This document shows positions 1-7,994 of a stretch of DNA of 64,000 bases, in pieces; the stretch's first letter is position 1; the number at the start of each line of letters is the position of its first letter. The position numbers and the translations under genes are program-made. Origin of the DNA: UBA4717 sp045580165 (GTDB lineage Bacteria > Bacillota > Clostridia > Oscillospirales > CAG-272); assembly GCA_045580165.1 (NCBI GenBank), contig JAZNNG010000030.1, positions 1-64,000 of the forward strand. Direction: 5' to 3'. The notes beneath the pieces were generated by a model, which saw only the letters and a list, made by a program, of their open reading frames with translations, searched no databases and had not been told where the DNA came from.

Positions 1-644
1 GGAAAATGAGTTGCAATAATCAGTTTTTTGTAGGTGATTTCACCGTGATTGGTGATTGCCTTGTGCGGCATCAGTTCCACGACTTTAGTATGCTCGTAGA
101 TTGGCAGATCTTTTGCAATTGTATAGAGAAATTTCAACGGGGGGAACTGCGCTTGATCCGTCACGCGAACAGCCCCCGACACTTTGAAAGGAAGTTCTTC
201 GGCGTCCGAAAGCTCTGCTTTCACACCGATTCGGTTAAGGGCGTTGACTTCCTTTTCGATTTTCTTGCGGTCATTTAAGGAGTAGACGTAGGAATCCCTT
301 GCTTCATAGTCGCAATCGACGTTCTCGCAAAGTCGGGCGTATTCCTTGCACGCTTTTTTCTGTGCCTCTGCGTAAAGCCGCGCCTTGTTCTCACCAAAGC
401 GACGTATCATCTTGTCGTAGATCAAACCGTGTTGCAGGGTGATCTTTGCGGTGGTGTTCTTGGTGATACCTCCGCAAAGCTCTGTCGCTTCCACCAACAG
501 ACAATCCACACCTGCGTTTTTCAGCTTGTAAGCGCACAAGATTCCCGCAATACCGCCGCCAACGATCAGAACATCGGCACTTTTGCTTTCCTTTAATGTA
601 TTAAATCGCACTTGTGGTGCGTCGTTTACCCAAATTGATTCCAT
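1..644 (-). CDS. FAD-dependent oxidoreductase, N-terminal part (runs off the left edge)
   Basis: The start codon is at 644 with a GGAGG ribosome site just upstream. The protein opens with a short leader and then a classical Rossmann FAD motif, VLIVGGGIAGILCAY, near residue 25, and an ELCGGITKNTTAKIT segment. This pattern is typical of DAO-family oxidoreductases of the YhfW type, which usually carry a C-terminal Rieske domain. That end lies outside the window, so the Rieske part cannot be confirmed. About 214 residues are visible without a stop. It is divergent from the DUF421 gene at 753, with 108 bp between the starts. The substrate is unknown. Confidence 0.85.
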   Translation of the reverse strand, partial: MESIWVNDAPQVRFNTLKESKSADVLIVGGGIAGILCAYKLKNAGVDCLLVEATELCGGITKNTTAKITLQHGLIYDKMIRRFGENKARLYAEAQKKACKEYARLCENVDCDYEARDSYVYSLNDRKKIEKEVNALNRIGVKAELSDAEELPFKVSGAVRVTDQAQFPPLKFLYTIAKDLPIYEHTKVVELMPHKAITNHGEITYKKLIIATHF

Positions 645-752
645 ATTTATCCTCCACACTTTAATATCATTAGTTTTTGTCGCTTTAATAACAGCTATAC
701 GCATATTGGGGTTCATTTTATCGCACACTAAAAAGAAACGGTTGGAGTTAAA

Positions 753-1433
753 ATGGAAATAATCAAGGTCATACTAACGGCTCTGCTTTCGGTAGCGTCG
801 TTATTCATCATTACAAAAATTATGGGGCACAAGCAGGTAGCACAGCTCGACTTTTTCGACTATGTCAGCGGCATTACTATCGGCTCGATCGGTGCGGAGC
901 TTGCCACTGAGCTTGAAAAACCATATAAGCCGTTGATCGCTCTTGCTATTTACGGTCTCGCCTCGCTTCTTTTGAATTTGCTTGCACATAAAATTCCGCG
1001 CACACGTAAGTATATCAACGGAACGCCCACGATACTCATGAATGACGGCAATCTCTATCGAAAGAATCTCAAAAAGGCTAAGCTTGACTTATCCGAGTTT
1101 ATGCTCCTTTGTCGGGAGCAGGGATATTTTGACCTTGACGAGATTCAGACAGCCATCTTCGAGCACAACGGAAAGCTATCGATCCTACCCAAGGCGGCAA
1201 ACCGTCCCGCAACACCCGATGACTTGAAGATCACGGCAAAAGCGACGCACATAGGAGTTGAGGTTATTATGGACGGGCGCGTAATGGGTGAGAATCTTTC
1301 TCGAATGGGGAGGGACGTGAATTGGCTTACAAAGCAGTTAAATATACAGGGATGCAAGGATGCGAAAGAGATCTTCCTCGGCATCTATCGCCCTGAGGAA
1401 GATAAATTAACGCTATACAAAAACGAAGGGTGA
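753..1433 (+). CDS. DUF421 (YetF-family) membrane protein
   Basis: This 226-residue protein has two or three hydrophobic segments in its first 85 residues (about 5-25, 40-52 and 60-80) followed by a soluble domain with the motif NGTPTILMNDGNL and the block LDEIQTAIFEHNGKLSILPK. This layout is the YetF/DUF421 family of Firmicutes: an N-terminal membrane anchor and a cytoplasmic domain of unknown biochemical role, abundant in spore formers. The start has GGTTGGAG about 9 nt upstream. Nothing nearby suggests a pathway. A stable hairpin follows the stop codon. Confidence 0.9.
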   Translation: MEIIKVILTALLSVASLFIITKIMGHKQVAQLDFFDYVSGITIGSIGAELATELEKPYKPLIALAIYGLASLLLNLLAHKIPRTRKYINGTPTILMNDGNLYRKNLKKAKLDLSEFMLLCREQGYFDLDEIQTAIFEHNGKLSILPKAANRPATPDDLKITAKATHIGVEVIMDGRVMGENLSRMGRDVNWLTKQLNIQGCKDAKEIFLGIYRPEEDKLTLYKNEG

Positions 1434-1469
1434 ATCCCTTTGCTGTGACCCTATCCTTAAAATAGTTTT

Positions 1470-1500
1470 AGCCTCGGCAAGGAAACTCCCTGCCGAGGCT
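1470..1500 (+). terminator. Rho-independent terminator after the DUF421 gene
   Basis: A perfect stem, AGCCTCGGCA paired with TGCCGAGGCT, is followed by a short T-rich run (TTTCT). It sits 37 nt after the DUF421 stop and could also stop leftward transcription from the parB cluster. Confidence 0.7.
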
Positions 1501-1517
1501 TTCTCCATTACTCTACA

Positions 1518-1778
1518 TTACGCCGCTCCCACTTTCTTCTTTGATTTATCCTCCTTCTCCAAACGCTCCTTTTCCTCATACTCCTCACGCCACTTTTGGA
1601 ACTTAGCCATTTCTTCCTCATTATCGAAAAATTCGGTGATGATCGGCTCATCCATACGCACGACCTTCAAAATCTCATGCTCGGGAACTTGGGAGCGATA
1701 GCGATAGCCGCCGACCTTGTTATCAAGGATAAAACGCGCCATACACAAAAACCATTTCCATCTGTTTATCTTTCCCAA
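1518..1778 (-). CDS. Hypothetical protein following parB
   Basis: This small protein of about 86 residues was not recognised. The start chosen is TTG at 1778, because the strong ribosome site GGAAAGGGG lies 8 nt upstream and the codon begins 4 nt after the parB stop; an in-frame ATG at 1799 would overlap parB by 17 nt but has no well-spaced site. The N-terminal part is basic and aromatic (GKINRWKWFLCMARFI), and the C-terminal 35 residues are a highly charged helix ending in a KSKKK tail. It is most likely accessory cargo of the parB-containing mobile-element scar. Confidence 0.6.
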   Translation of the reverse strand: MGKINRWKWFLCMARFILDNKVGGYRYRSQVPEHEILKVVRMDEPIITEFFDNEEEMAKFQKWREEYEEKERLEKEDKSKKKVGAA

Positions 1779-1782
1779 TAGA

Positions 1783-2664
1783 TCAACCCCTTTCCGCATC
1801 GTCACGGCGGCAAATGACCTCTCGTTTGCGTTCTTCAAGAATCCGCACAATTGCATCCTCCATCTGTTTTGTGCTATACTCGGGAGGAAAGAAACGGGCG
1901 ATTCTCTCGTAGCTGAATTTTATCGTCTCTTTCTGATTGGCTTTCGGCTTTGCCATAATATCCTCAATGGTGTCCGCCGTCAGCTTGCCCTCGCTGTGAA
2001 GTCTTCTGAATCTCACCGTCTGCGCGTAGGATGGCGTGGCTTCGTCTCTCTCAAAGATCTCCACGACCTTATCCTGCAACTCGTGCGGCAGATAGGAAAG
2101 CTCCACGGCGGGGGTAAATGCGATTCGTCCGCTATCCACAATATCCATAAGCGGTTTTATGAGATTAGTCAAGCGAATATAGGGGAAGACTTGGTCGCGG
2201 CTCTCGTTTGTCGCCTTGCCGATCTCGGTAGCGGCATCCCACTTTGTCGCAGGCTGCGACGAAGTTTGACCGTATCGCTGACCTTTTCGGTTCAGTACCT
2301 CCATCTTCGCCTTGTAAGCGTAGGCTTTCTCCGAGGGCAGAAGGTGCTCTCTGTGCAGATTGGAATCGATCATACAAAGGGTTGCTTCATCGGGATCAAG
2401 GTCACGAACGATAACAGGAATGGTTTCCACGCCAAGCTTCTGACAAGCGGCATAGCGGCGGTGTCCCGACACGATCTCATAACCTCCGCGCCTTGGCGTT
2501 ACAATAAGCGGATTTAGAACTCCGTTCATTCGGATGCTTTCCACAAGCTGTTCCATCTCCTCATCATCTCGCACTTGGAAAGGCTGTTCTGCCCGTGGGT
2601 GTACGTTTCTCATCAAATAATATTGTGTGGTTTCGGTAATACGTTCTTTTAAGTTCTTATACAT
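1783..2664 (-). CDS. ParB/Spo0J-like nuclease-fold DNA-binding protein
   Basis: ParB-like protein of 293 residues. The start at 2664 is fixed by AGGAGA 6 nt upstream; a longer reading to 2712 has no ribosome site. The N-terminal ParB/sulfiredoxin fold carries the signature GHRR at residues 67-70 in YEIVSGHRRYAA, preceded by the LVESIRMNGVLNPLIV segment, and a helix-turn-helix-like region follows. No parA partner is adjacent, and the companions are two tiny unknown genes. In clostridia such stand-alone ParB proteins are common in integrative conjugative elements, so this is inferred to be a mobile-element remnant, not the chromosomal Spo0J. Confidence 0.85.
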   Translation of the reverse strand: MYKNLKERITETTQYYLMRNVHPRAEQPFQVRDDEEMEQLVESIRMNGVLNPLIVTPRRGGYEIVSGHRRYAACQKLGVETIPVIVRDLDPDEATLCMIDSNLHREHLLPSEKAYAYKAKMEVLNRKGQRYGQTSSQPATKWDAATEIGKATNESRDQVFPYIRLTNLIKPLMDIVDSGRIAFTPAVELSYLPHELQDKVVEIFERDEATPSYAQTVRFRRLHSEGKLTADTIEDIMAKPKANQKETIKFSYERIARFFPPEYSTKQMEDAIVRILEERKREVICRRDDAERG

Positions 2665-2665
2665 T

Positions 2666-2815
2666 TTATCTCTCCTGTTCTTTGTGTTTTTGTTTGCTTC
2701 TATCCGGCACAAGACGCTCCTCGCAAGCCTTTTCGGCGGCGATTACCTTGGCAAGTCTTATCGAATCGGATAAAATATCGTCCGCAAGGTTCATCTCCCT
2801 GCGGACGCTCGTCAT
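2666..2815 (-). CDS. Small hypothetical protein upstream of parB
   Basis: This reading frame ends one base before the parB start, so its stop codon overlaps the parB ribosome site and the two are probably translationally coupled. From the ATG at 2815 it gives 49 residues, a charged helical peptide ending in KQKHKEQER. No clear ribosome site precedes that ATG. The frame stays open upstream to about 2893, but the opposite strand there reads as the end of another gene, so the 5' end may have been lost. The function is unknown. Confidence 0.45.
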   Translation of the reverse strand: MTSVRREMNLADDILSDSIRLAKVIAAEKACEERLVPDRSKQKHKEQER

Positions 2816-2819
2816 TTTT

Positions 2820-2909
2820 ATTGTGATCGCGCTTCGTTCTACCGGTGAGATCGTGGTCAACCCCGATTTCCTTGCTACTTGGAATTTGAACAAAGCTAAA
2901 GAAGACTAA
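2820..2909 (+). pseudogene. C-terminal gene fragment ending at a terminator
   Basis: A plus-strand frame ending in ...PDFLATWNLNKAKED and a TAA stop has codon use typical of the surrounding genes and is followed 8 nt later by a strong terminator. No start or upstream part exists: the frame enters antisense parB-cluster DNA at about 2816. It is read as the tail of a gene truncated by the insertion or deletion that created the parB scar. The family was not recognised. Confidence 0.35.
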
Positions 2910-2917
2910 TGACAAAA

Positions 2918-2953
2918 CTCCCCTGATACGGTGGTTTCACCGTATCAGGGGAG
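2918..2953 (+). terminator. Strong bidirectional terminator
   Basis: A perfect 16-bp stem (CTCCCCTGATACGGTG with its complement, 4-nt loop) is flanked by AAAA on the left and a CATCTTTTT tract on the right. It closes the truncated plus-strand fragment. Confidence 0.8.
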
Positions 2954-3002
2954 CATCTTTTTGACCACATTTTACCCGCTTAAAAATATCCAATACCGGA
3001 GT

Positions 3003-3185
3003 TTATTCTTTGGTATTCTTTTTATTGCTTGAAACGAGATCGTTTACGTATCTGTGCATATCGTCCTTGCTTTTAACATTGTGTGTTCCTGCAATAATTT
3101 CCTGCTTTTCTGTTTCGCTGAGTGTTGCAAATATTTGCATAGCATCGGGATTCATTGCCAATGCCATAGCAAAACCAACGGGCAT
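3003..3185 (-). CDS. Small conserved hypothetical protein (60 aa)
   Basis: The 60-residue protein begins MPVGFAMALAMNPDAM and continues with a helical, charged C-terminal half containing SETEKQEIIAGTHNVKS. Short proteins with this opening seem common in clostridial genomes, but no function is known to me. The start is odd: the only good ribosome site (GGAGATAAAAAT) fits an ATG at 3201 that reads ATG ACA AAA AGA TAA and is out of frame with this protein, while the in-frame ATG at 3185 lies about 27 nt from it. The A5 run between them suggests a frameshift or sequence error. Confidence 0.65.
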   Translation of the reverse strand: MPVGFAMALAMNPDAMQIFATLSETEKQEIIAGTHNVKSKDDMHRYVNDLVSSNKKNTKE

Positions 3186-3295
3186 ATTATCTTTTTGTCA
3201 TATTTTTATCTCCTGTTTGTTATGCTAATATTGTTTGTGTTTTTCATCTATGTATACCAGCCAAACGGGTTTGACAATATGAAATAACATAATTA

Positions 3296-3324
3296 TTGTA
3301 ATATCAGCGATTTTGTGCTATAAT
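3296..3324 (+). promoter_or_regulatory. Sigma-A-type promoter for the GNAT gene at 3363
   Basis: The -35 box TTGTAA and the -10 box TATAAT are separated by exactly 17 nt. The -10 box ends 38 nt before the start codon. Confidence 0.7.
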
Positions 3325-3362
3325 ATTTTTATAACTTTGACTTAAACCCAGAGGTAACCACC

Positions 3363-4016
3363 ATGACTGACATCACAATACGACTTGAAACACCAAACGA
3401 CTATCGCGCCGTTGAGGAACTCACACGCGAGGCATTCTGGAACGTCTACAAGCCGGGCGCGGACGAGCACTACTTTGTCCACACAATGCGAAGCCATCCC
3501 GACTTCATTCCCGAACTTTCATTCGTACTCGAACGGGACGGCGAGATAATCGGCAATATTATGTACACGAAAGCGTGGCTTGAGGACGAGCGCGGTGAAC
3601 GTAAGGAGATACTCTCCTTCGGACCGCTTTGCATTGCTCCCGAATACCAAAGACAGAAGCTCGGCAAGGTCCTTATCGAGTACTCCTTTGAAGTCGCGCG
3701 CAGAATGGGCTACGACGTCAATATTAACTTCGGCAACCCCGGTAACTACGTCAGCCGCGGATTTGTGAGCTGCAAAAAGAAGAACGTAAGCTTTGTCGCT
3801 GACGGCAACTTCCCGACGGCACTGCTTGTGTGCGAGCTCGTACCGGGCGTACTCGACAGCAAAAAGTGGATGTATATCCCCTCGACCGCCGCAGATTGCT
3901 GCGACGATACTGCCGCCGTTGAGGCATTCGACGCTACGTTCCCGCCCAAGGAAAAGGCGTGGGCGCCAAGCCAAGAGGAATTCTACATTTATAGTCATTC
4001 TTTGGTCGTAAGATAA
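3363..4016 (+). CDS. GNAT-family N-acetyltransferase
   Basis: The protein has 217 residues. The GNAT core is visible: an N-terminal TDITIRLETPNDYRAVEEL strand-helix, a central strand EILSFGPLCIAPEYQRQKLGKVLIEY with the acetyl-CoA pyrophosphate loop QRQKLG, and a following F-G-N-P-G-N-Y motif seen in the YhbS-like subgroup. An AGGTAA ribosome site precedes the ATG. The acceptor substrate cannot be told from sequence. A second unrelated acetyltransferase gene follows 52 nt downstream and is probably cotranscribed. Confidence 0.9.
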   Translation: MTDITIRLETPNDYRAVEELTREAFWNVYKPGADEHYFVHTMRSHPDFIPELSFVLERDGEIIGNIMYTKAWLEDERGERKEILSFGPLCIAPEYQRQKLGKVLIEYSFEVARRMGYDVNINFGNPGNYVSRGFVSCKKKNVSFVADGNFPTALLVCELVPGVLDSKKWMYIPSTAADCCDDTAAVEAFDATFPPKEKAWAPSQEEFYIYSHSLVVR

Positions 4017-4068
4017 CACTAATACGTCACCCAAGGCAGAGCGACGAATGACCTGTATGGAGGTATAT

Positions 4069-4611
4069 ATGAAAAACACGAAGGTTGCGCTCGTCCCGCT
4101 GACAGAGGACGACCGTGAGCAGTTTATACTTGACAATCAATGGTCGTTCAAGCACGGCGCACTTTACGAGTTTGGCGAGCGTGATAATCATATTGATTCT
4201 GACGGTGAGATCATTTCCCGCAGAACGATTGAAGCGTGTATAGATGCGGACGGTGCCGAAACCTACCGTATCGAAGTAGACGGCAAAGCCGTTGGCGGTG
4301 TTATTCTGCACGTTAACAGGAAAACGAACGTAAACGAGCTTGACACGCTTTTCGTTGCTCCCGAGGAGCACAGTAAAGGAATCGGCTACGGTGCGTGGCA
4401 AGAAGTTGAGGCTCTCCACCCCGAAACTAAGATATGGAAGACCTGCACGCCGTATTTTGATAAGCGCAATATCCATTTTTACGTCAACAAATGCGGCTTT
4501 AGAATAGACGAATTCTGGTGCGAGTATTTTAAGCCCGACTGCAGTATACCCGACGGGGCGCCCGATGAGGGACCTGACGAGATGTTCCATTTCGTTAAAG
4601 AGATGAAATAA
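4069..4611 (+). CDS. GNAT-family N-acetyltransferase
   Basis: The start at 4069 (MKNTKVALVPLTEDD) is set by TGGAGG 8 nt upstream; a longer reading from 4048 has none. The 180-residue protein has the acetyl-CoA binding segment LDTLFVAPEEHSKGIGYGAW and a C-terminal block FYVNKCGFRIDEFWCEYF, which is the usual end of the GNAT fold. The acceptor is unknown. It is second in a probable two-gene operon and is followed at once by a bidirectional terminator. Confidence 0.88.
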   Translation: MKNTKVALVPLTEDDREQFILDNQWSFKHGALYEFGERDNHIDSDGEIISRRTIEACIDADGAETYRIEVDGKAVGGVILHVNRKTNVNELDTLFVAPEEHSKGIGYGAWQEVEALHPETKIWKTCTPYFDKRNIHFYVNKCGFRIDEFWCEYFKPDCSIPDGAPDEGPDEMFHFVKEMK

Positions 4612-4647
4612 AAAACGCCGATGAGCTTATGACCTCATCGGCGTTTT
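4612..4647. terminator. Bidirectional terminator between convergent genes
   Basis: AAAACGCCGATGAG pairs with CTCATCGGCGTTTT around an 8-nt loop. The A and T tracts on either side allow it to stop both the plus-strand acetyltransferase operon and the leftward aroF operon. Confidence 0.85.
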
Positions 4648-4658
4648 GCAAGTCCTGA

Positions 4659-5687
4659 TTAAAGCTTGTCGGCAATGTCGAGTATCAATCTCTCGGTCTT
4701 CTCCCACCCAAGACAAGGGTCTGTGATGGATTTACCGAAGACGTGCTCGCCAACGCCCTGCGCACCGTCCTCAAGATAGCTTTCGATCATAAGTCCCTTT
4801 ACAAGACGCTTGATGTCGGCGTTCTGATTGCGGCTGTGCACGATGTCCTTGGCAATACGCACCTGCTCGAGATATTTTTTGCCCGAATTGTTGTGGTTGG
4901 TGTCTACGATGACCGAAGGATTTGTGAGGCTCGACTTCTCATAAAGCTCCTCAACACGAAGCAGGTCCTCGTAATGATAGTTGGAAACGCTTCTTCCCGA
5001 ATAGTCGACGTAACCGCGAAGGATGGCGTGAGCGTAGGGGTTTCCGTCACTCGTAACCTCCCATCCGCGATAAATGAAGGTGTGGCTTGACTGAGCCGCG
5101 ACGATGGAGTTCATCATAACGCTGAGGTCGCCGCCCGTGGGGTTTTTCATACCGACAGGAGCGCTGATACCGCTTGCGGTAAGTCTGTGCTGTTGATTTT
5201 CTACCGAACGAGCACCAATAGCAACGTAGGAAAGAAGGTCGGAAAGATAACGGTAGTTTTCGGGGTAGAGCATCTCGTCCGCGCAGGAGAAGTCATAGGC
5301 GCGCAGAGCCGCAAGATGAAGCTCACGGATAGCAACTATACCCCTATACATATCGGGCTTTGCGTCGGGATCGGGCTGATGAAGCATACCCTTATATCCC
5401 TGACCTGTTGTTCTCGGCTTGTTAGTGTATATACGGGGGATTATTATTATTTTGTCAGAAACCTGCTCCTCTATCTTGCGGAGTCTTGAAATATATTCAA
5501 GCACCGGCTCGTTGTGGTCGGCAGAGCAAGGACCGATAACGAGAATAAACTTATCCGAGCTGCCGTCAAAAACGGCGCGGATGCTCTCGTCGCGGGCGGC
5601 CTTGACCTGCTCCATACGCTCGGTCAAGGAATATTCCTTCTTGACGTCTTGTGGAATGGGGAGCTTTCTGTGGAAATTCATTGGCAT
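4659..5687 (-). CDS. aroF: 3-deoxy-7-phosphoheptulonate (DAHP) synthase, class I
   Basis: DAHP synthase condenses phosphoenolpyruvate with erythrose 4-phosphate, the first step of the shikimate pathway, in the cytoplasm. The 342 residues match the AroF/G/H type: IGPCSADHNE at 51-60, KPRTTGQGYKG near 90-100 and GMKNPTGGDL further on. No N-terminal regulatory extension beyond the usual one is seen. It is third in the T-box-led operon paaK-ACT-aroF, 75 nt after the ACT gene. Feedback control may use the usual AroFGH-type site or the neighbouring ACT protein; that cannot be decided here. Confidence 0.95.
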   Translation of the reverse strand: MPMNFHRKLPIPQDVKKEYSLTERMEQVKAARDESIRAVFDGSSDKFILVIGPCSADHNEPVLEYISRLRKIEEQVSDKIIIIPRIYTNKPRTTGQGYKGMLHQPDPDAKPDMYRGIVAIRELHLAALRAYDFSCADEMLYPENYRYLSDLLSYVAIGARSVENQQHRLTASGISAPVGMKNPTGGDLSVMMNSIVAAQSSHTFIYRGWEVTSDGNPYAHAILRGYVDYSGRSVSNYHYEDLLRVEELYEKSSLTNPSVIVDTNHNNSGKKYLEQVRIAKDIVHSRNQNADIKRLVKGLMIESYLEDGAQGVGEHVFGKSITDPCLGWEKTERLILDIADKL

Positions 5688-5762
5688 TGTTCTGTACCTC
5701 GGTTCTTCTTGCTATGGAAAAATCGGTGGGGTAGTGGGCACTTACTAACTACCCCACGTATA

Positions 5763-6194
5763 TTAAAGCTTGTTGATATCCGCTTCGGTTATCATCTTGA
5801 AGCCGGCACCTGTAAGAGCCGACTCGGCAACGGCATTGTCCTCGACTCTGAGAACGACATACGCATGCTTTTCGGTACGCGCCATAAACGCGTACATATA
5901 TTCTACGTTGATGTCCTCCTTGTCAAGAACCGCGAGAGCCTCGGTAAGCTTACCGGGCGCGTCGCCGATCTTAACGCCTACAACGTCAATAACCTTTATA
6001 AGATAACCGTTTTCCGCGAGCACCTTTTCGGCGGTTTTTTCGTCGTTAACTATCAGACGGAGAATACCGAAATCCTGAGTTTCGGCGATTGAAAGCGCTC
6101 TCAGATTGATGTTGTTTTTGGAAAGTATCTCGGTAACCGAAACTACGGTTCCTTTTTTGTTCTGAACGAATACTGTTAACTGCTTAATAGCCAT
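5763..6194 (-). CDS. Tandem ACT-domain protein
   Basis: This 143-residue protein is built from two ACT domains (about residues 4-68 and 70-140), small ligand-binding folds that usually sense amino acids. It starts KQLTVFVQNKKGTVVSVTEIL and repeats a related beta-alpha-beta pattern at VIDVVGVKIGDAPGKLTEAL. A paralogue with the same architecture lies in the second aryl-acid operon (22426-22851). Stand-alone double-ACT proteins next to phenylacetate-CoA ligase and indolepyruvate oxidoreductase genes are typical of anaerobes. A role in sensing aromatic amino acids is an inference. Confidence 0.88.
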   Translation of the reverse strand: MAIKQLTVFVQNKKGTVVSVTEILSKNNINLRALSIAETQDFGILRLIVNDEKTAEKVLAENGYLIKVIDVVGVKIGDAPGKLTEALAVLDKEDINVEYMYAFMARTEKHAYVVLRVEDNAVAESALTGAGFKMITEADINKL

Positions 6195-6210
6195 TTTGCT
6201 TTCCCCTTTC

Positions 6211-7518
6211 TTATATCAGCTTGCGCTTGTCGATAACACGGACTGCCTTGCCTTCGCTTCTTGCGATGGTCTTGGGCGGTACGAGGTGTACTGTCGGGTT
6301 GATGCCGAGCATGGTCTTCATTGCGTTGGCAAGGGATTTTTCCATTGCCATAATATCGCTTACCTTATCCGTGAACATTTCGGGAGTCATCTCCACGTTA
6401 ACGTCGAAGGTATCGTTGTTCTTGACTCTGTCAACGACTATCTGGTAGTTGGGCTGATATCCCTCGCTCAAAAGCACTGTTTCGATCTGGCTTGGGAATA
6501 CGTTTACGCCGCGGATGATAAGCATATCGTCCGTTCTGCCCATAGGCTTTGCCATTTTGATAAGAGTACGTCCGCAAGAGCATTTCTTGCGGGAGAGTAC
6601 GCAGATGTCACGTGTACGGTAGCGGAGAAGCGGGAACGCTTCCTTGTCAAGAGAGGTGAATACAAGCTCACCCTTGCTGCCCTCGGGAAGGACCTCGCCT
6701 GTGTCGGGGTCGATTATCTCCGCAATGAAGTGGTCCTCGTTGACGTGCATACCCGTCTGCTCACTGCACTCGAATGCAACGCCGGGGCCGGTGGTCTCGG
6801 TAAGGCCATAAATATCGTAAGCCTTGATGCCGAGCGCTTCTTCAATACCGCGACGCATTTCCTCGGTCCAGGGCTCTGCACCGAAGATGCCTGCCTTCAG
6901 CGGAATTTGATCGGGAGTGTATCCCATTTCCTTTAGGCTTTCGCCGATATATGCGGCGTACGAAGGAGTACAACAGAGGATTGTTGCATTCAAGTCCATC
7001 ATAAACTGAACCTGTCTTTCGGTATTACCCGAGGACATAGGAAGTGTTAGGCAGCCAAGCTTCTGCGAGCCGCCGTTAAGACCGAAGCCTCCGGTGAATA
7101 AGCCGTAGCCGTATGCTACCTGGCACACGTCCTTTTTAGAGCCGCCTGCCGCAACGATAGCACGGGCACAACAGTCGTCCCACAGATCAATATCCTTTTG
7201 CGTGTAGAAAGCAACGACGCGTCTGCCCGTAGTACCCGACGTGGAATGGATACGTACGCAATTCTCAAGGGGAGTGGCAAGAAGACCGTAGGGATACGCA
7301 TCTCTGAGATCTGATTTCTGGAGGAAGGGAAGCTTATGTAAGTCGTCGATGCTCTTGATATCGTCGGGCGTAACACCCTTCTCGTCCATAAGGCTGCGGT
7401 AGTAGGGAACGTTGTCATAAACGTGCTTTACCTGCTTTACAAGCTTTTCCGACTGAAGCTTTTTCATTTCTTCAAGCGGCATAGTTTCGATTTCTTTTTG
7501 GAAGTAGTTCTGTTCCAT
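6211..7518 (-). CDS. paaK: Phenylacetate-CoA ligase (PaaK-like), copy 1
   Basis: This AMP-forming ligase activates phenylacetate, and in anaerobes related arylacetates such as indoleacetate, to the CoA thioester. The 435 residues show the adenylate-forming core HSTSGTTGRR, the YGLTETTGPGV motif, and the C-terminal LRYRTRDIC, GRTDDMLIIRGVNVFPSQIE segments that define PaaK. The start at 7518 has AAAGGA upstream; longer readings run into the T-box leader. It is first in an operon with an ACT protein and DAHP synthase, all under T-box control. That context favours use in aromatic amino acid supply over catabolism. Copy 2 lies at 25226-26527. Confidence 0.93.
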   Translation of the reverse strand: MEQNYFQKEIETMPLEEMKKLQSEKLVKQVKHVYDNVPYYRSLMDEKGVTPDDIKSIDDLHKLPFLQKSDLRDAYPYGLLATPLENCVRIHSTSGTTGRRVVAFYTQKDIDLWDDCCARAIVAAGGSKKDVCQVAYGYGLFTGGFGLNGGSQKLGCLTLPMSSGNTERQVQFMMDLNATILCCTPSYAAYIGESLKEMGYTPDQIPLKAGIFGAEPWTEEMRRGIEEALGIKAYDIYGLTETTGPGVAFECSEQTGMHVNEDHFIAEIIDPDTGEVLPEGSKGELVFTSLDKEAFPLLRYRTRDICVLSRKKCSCGRTLIKMAKPMGRTDDMLIIRGVNVFPSQIETVLLSEGYQPNYQIVVDRVKNNDTFDVNVEMTPEMFTDKVSDIMAMEKSLANAMKTMLGINPTVHLVPPKTIARSEGKAVRVIDKRKLI

Positions 7519-7585
7519 TTTGGTTTTATCCTTTCTGTTCTTTGAGCTTTTCACCCGTTTTTTCTTGTCGGAGTGAAGAGGTAAA

Positions 7586-7887
7586 CAAAAACGCCCTCTG
7601 CAATCCGATAAGGATACAGAGGACGAGAAAATGCAATCCCGTGGTACCACCTCAGTTCGCCATCGCCTCACGGCAATGACCTTTTCAGGTACAAAATACC
7701 TTAGTTCTGTGACGGGAACTCCCGTTGCCTCCTACTAAAGATTACTCTTATTCAGTGCACTGCTAACAGAATGAATTCAGAAGGACGCCCACATTGCCTC
7801 GCACCAACCGGCAACTCTCTCCAGCTTCTTTCCAACCTACTGGTTTCTGATCCTCGCATTTAGTGTTACAACGTATTTGGTTGTTGT
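7586..7887 (-). ncRNA. T-box riboswitch leader of the paaK-ACT-aroF operon
   Basis: Reading the minus strand from the promoter near 7893, the leader has a Stem I region with the AGTA and AGAGAG bulge motifs and a GGTTGGTGCGA distal loop, then the conserved T-box GAGGTGGTACCACGGG at 7638-7653, then an intrinsic terminator (7586-7624; stem of CCTCTG with CAGAGG followed by GTTTTTGTTT). T-boxes bind uncharged tRNA and antiterminate. The specifier codon lies around 7787-7797; TGG (Trp) at 7789-7791 is my best reading but other frames (TGT, GTG) were not excluded. An aromatic specificity fits the operon. Confidence 0.93.
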
Positions 7888-7892
7888 AAAGC

Positions 7893-7921
7893 ATTATAGC
7901 ACCTTGAAACACAAAAGTCAA
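7893..7921 (-). promoter_or_regulatory. Promoter of the T-box operon
   Basis: On the minus strand TTGACT and TATAAT are separated by 17 nt, a near-consensus vegetative promoter about 375 nt before the paaK start, leaving room for a full T-box leader. Confidence 0.85.
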
Positions 7922-7994
7922 GAGCATTTTTTGATTTTTTTTGAAATAATTTTCTATGGTTACATTTAACGGTGTGACCACGCTTCAGAACTTA

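Noticed and set aside
1717..2517. 266-codon plus-strand open frame
   Set aside because: It is antisense to parB, has no ribosome site and reads as a Leu/Arg/Ser-rich shadow; the parB frame has clear motifs.
1783..2664. ParB gene as chromosomal spo0J with a nearby origin
   Set aside because: No parA/soj, gidB, DnaA boxes or palindromic parS sites were seen; the neighbours are mobile-element-like.
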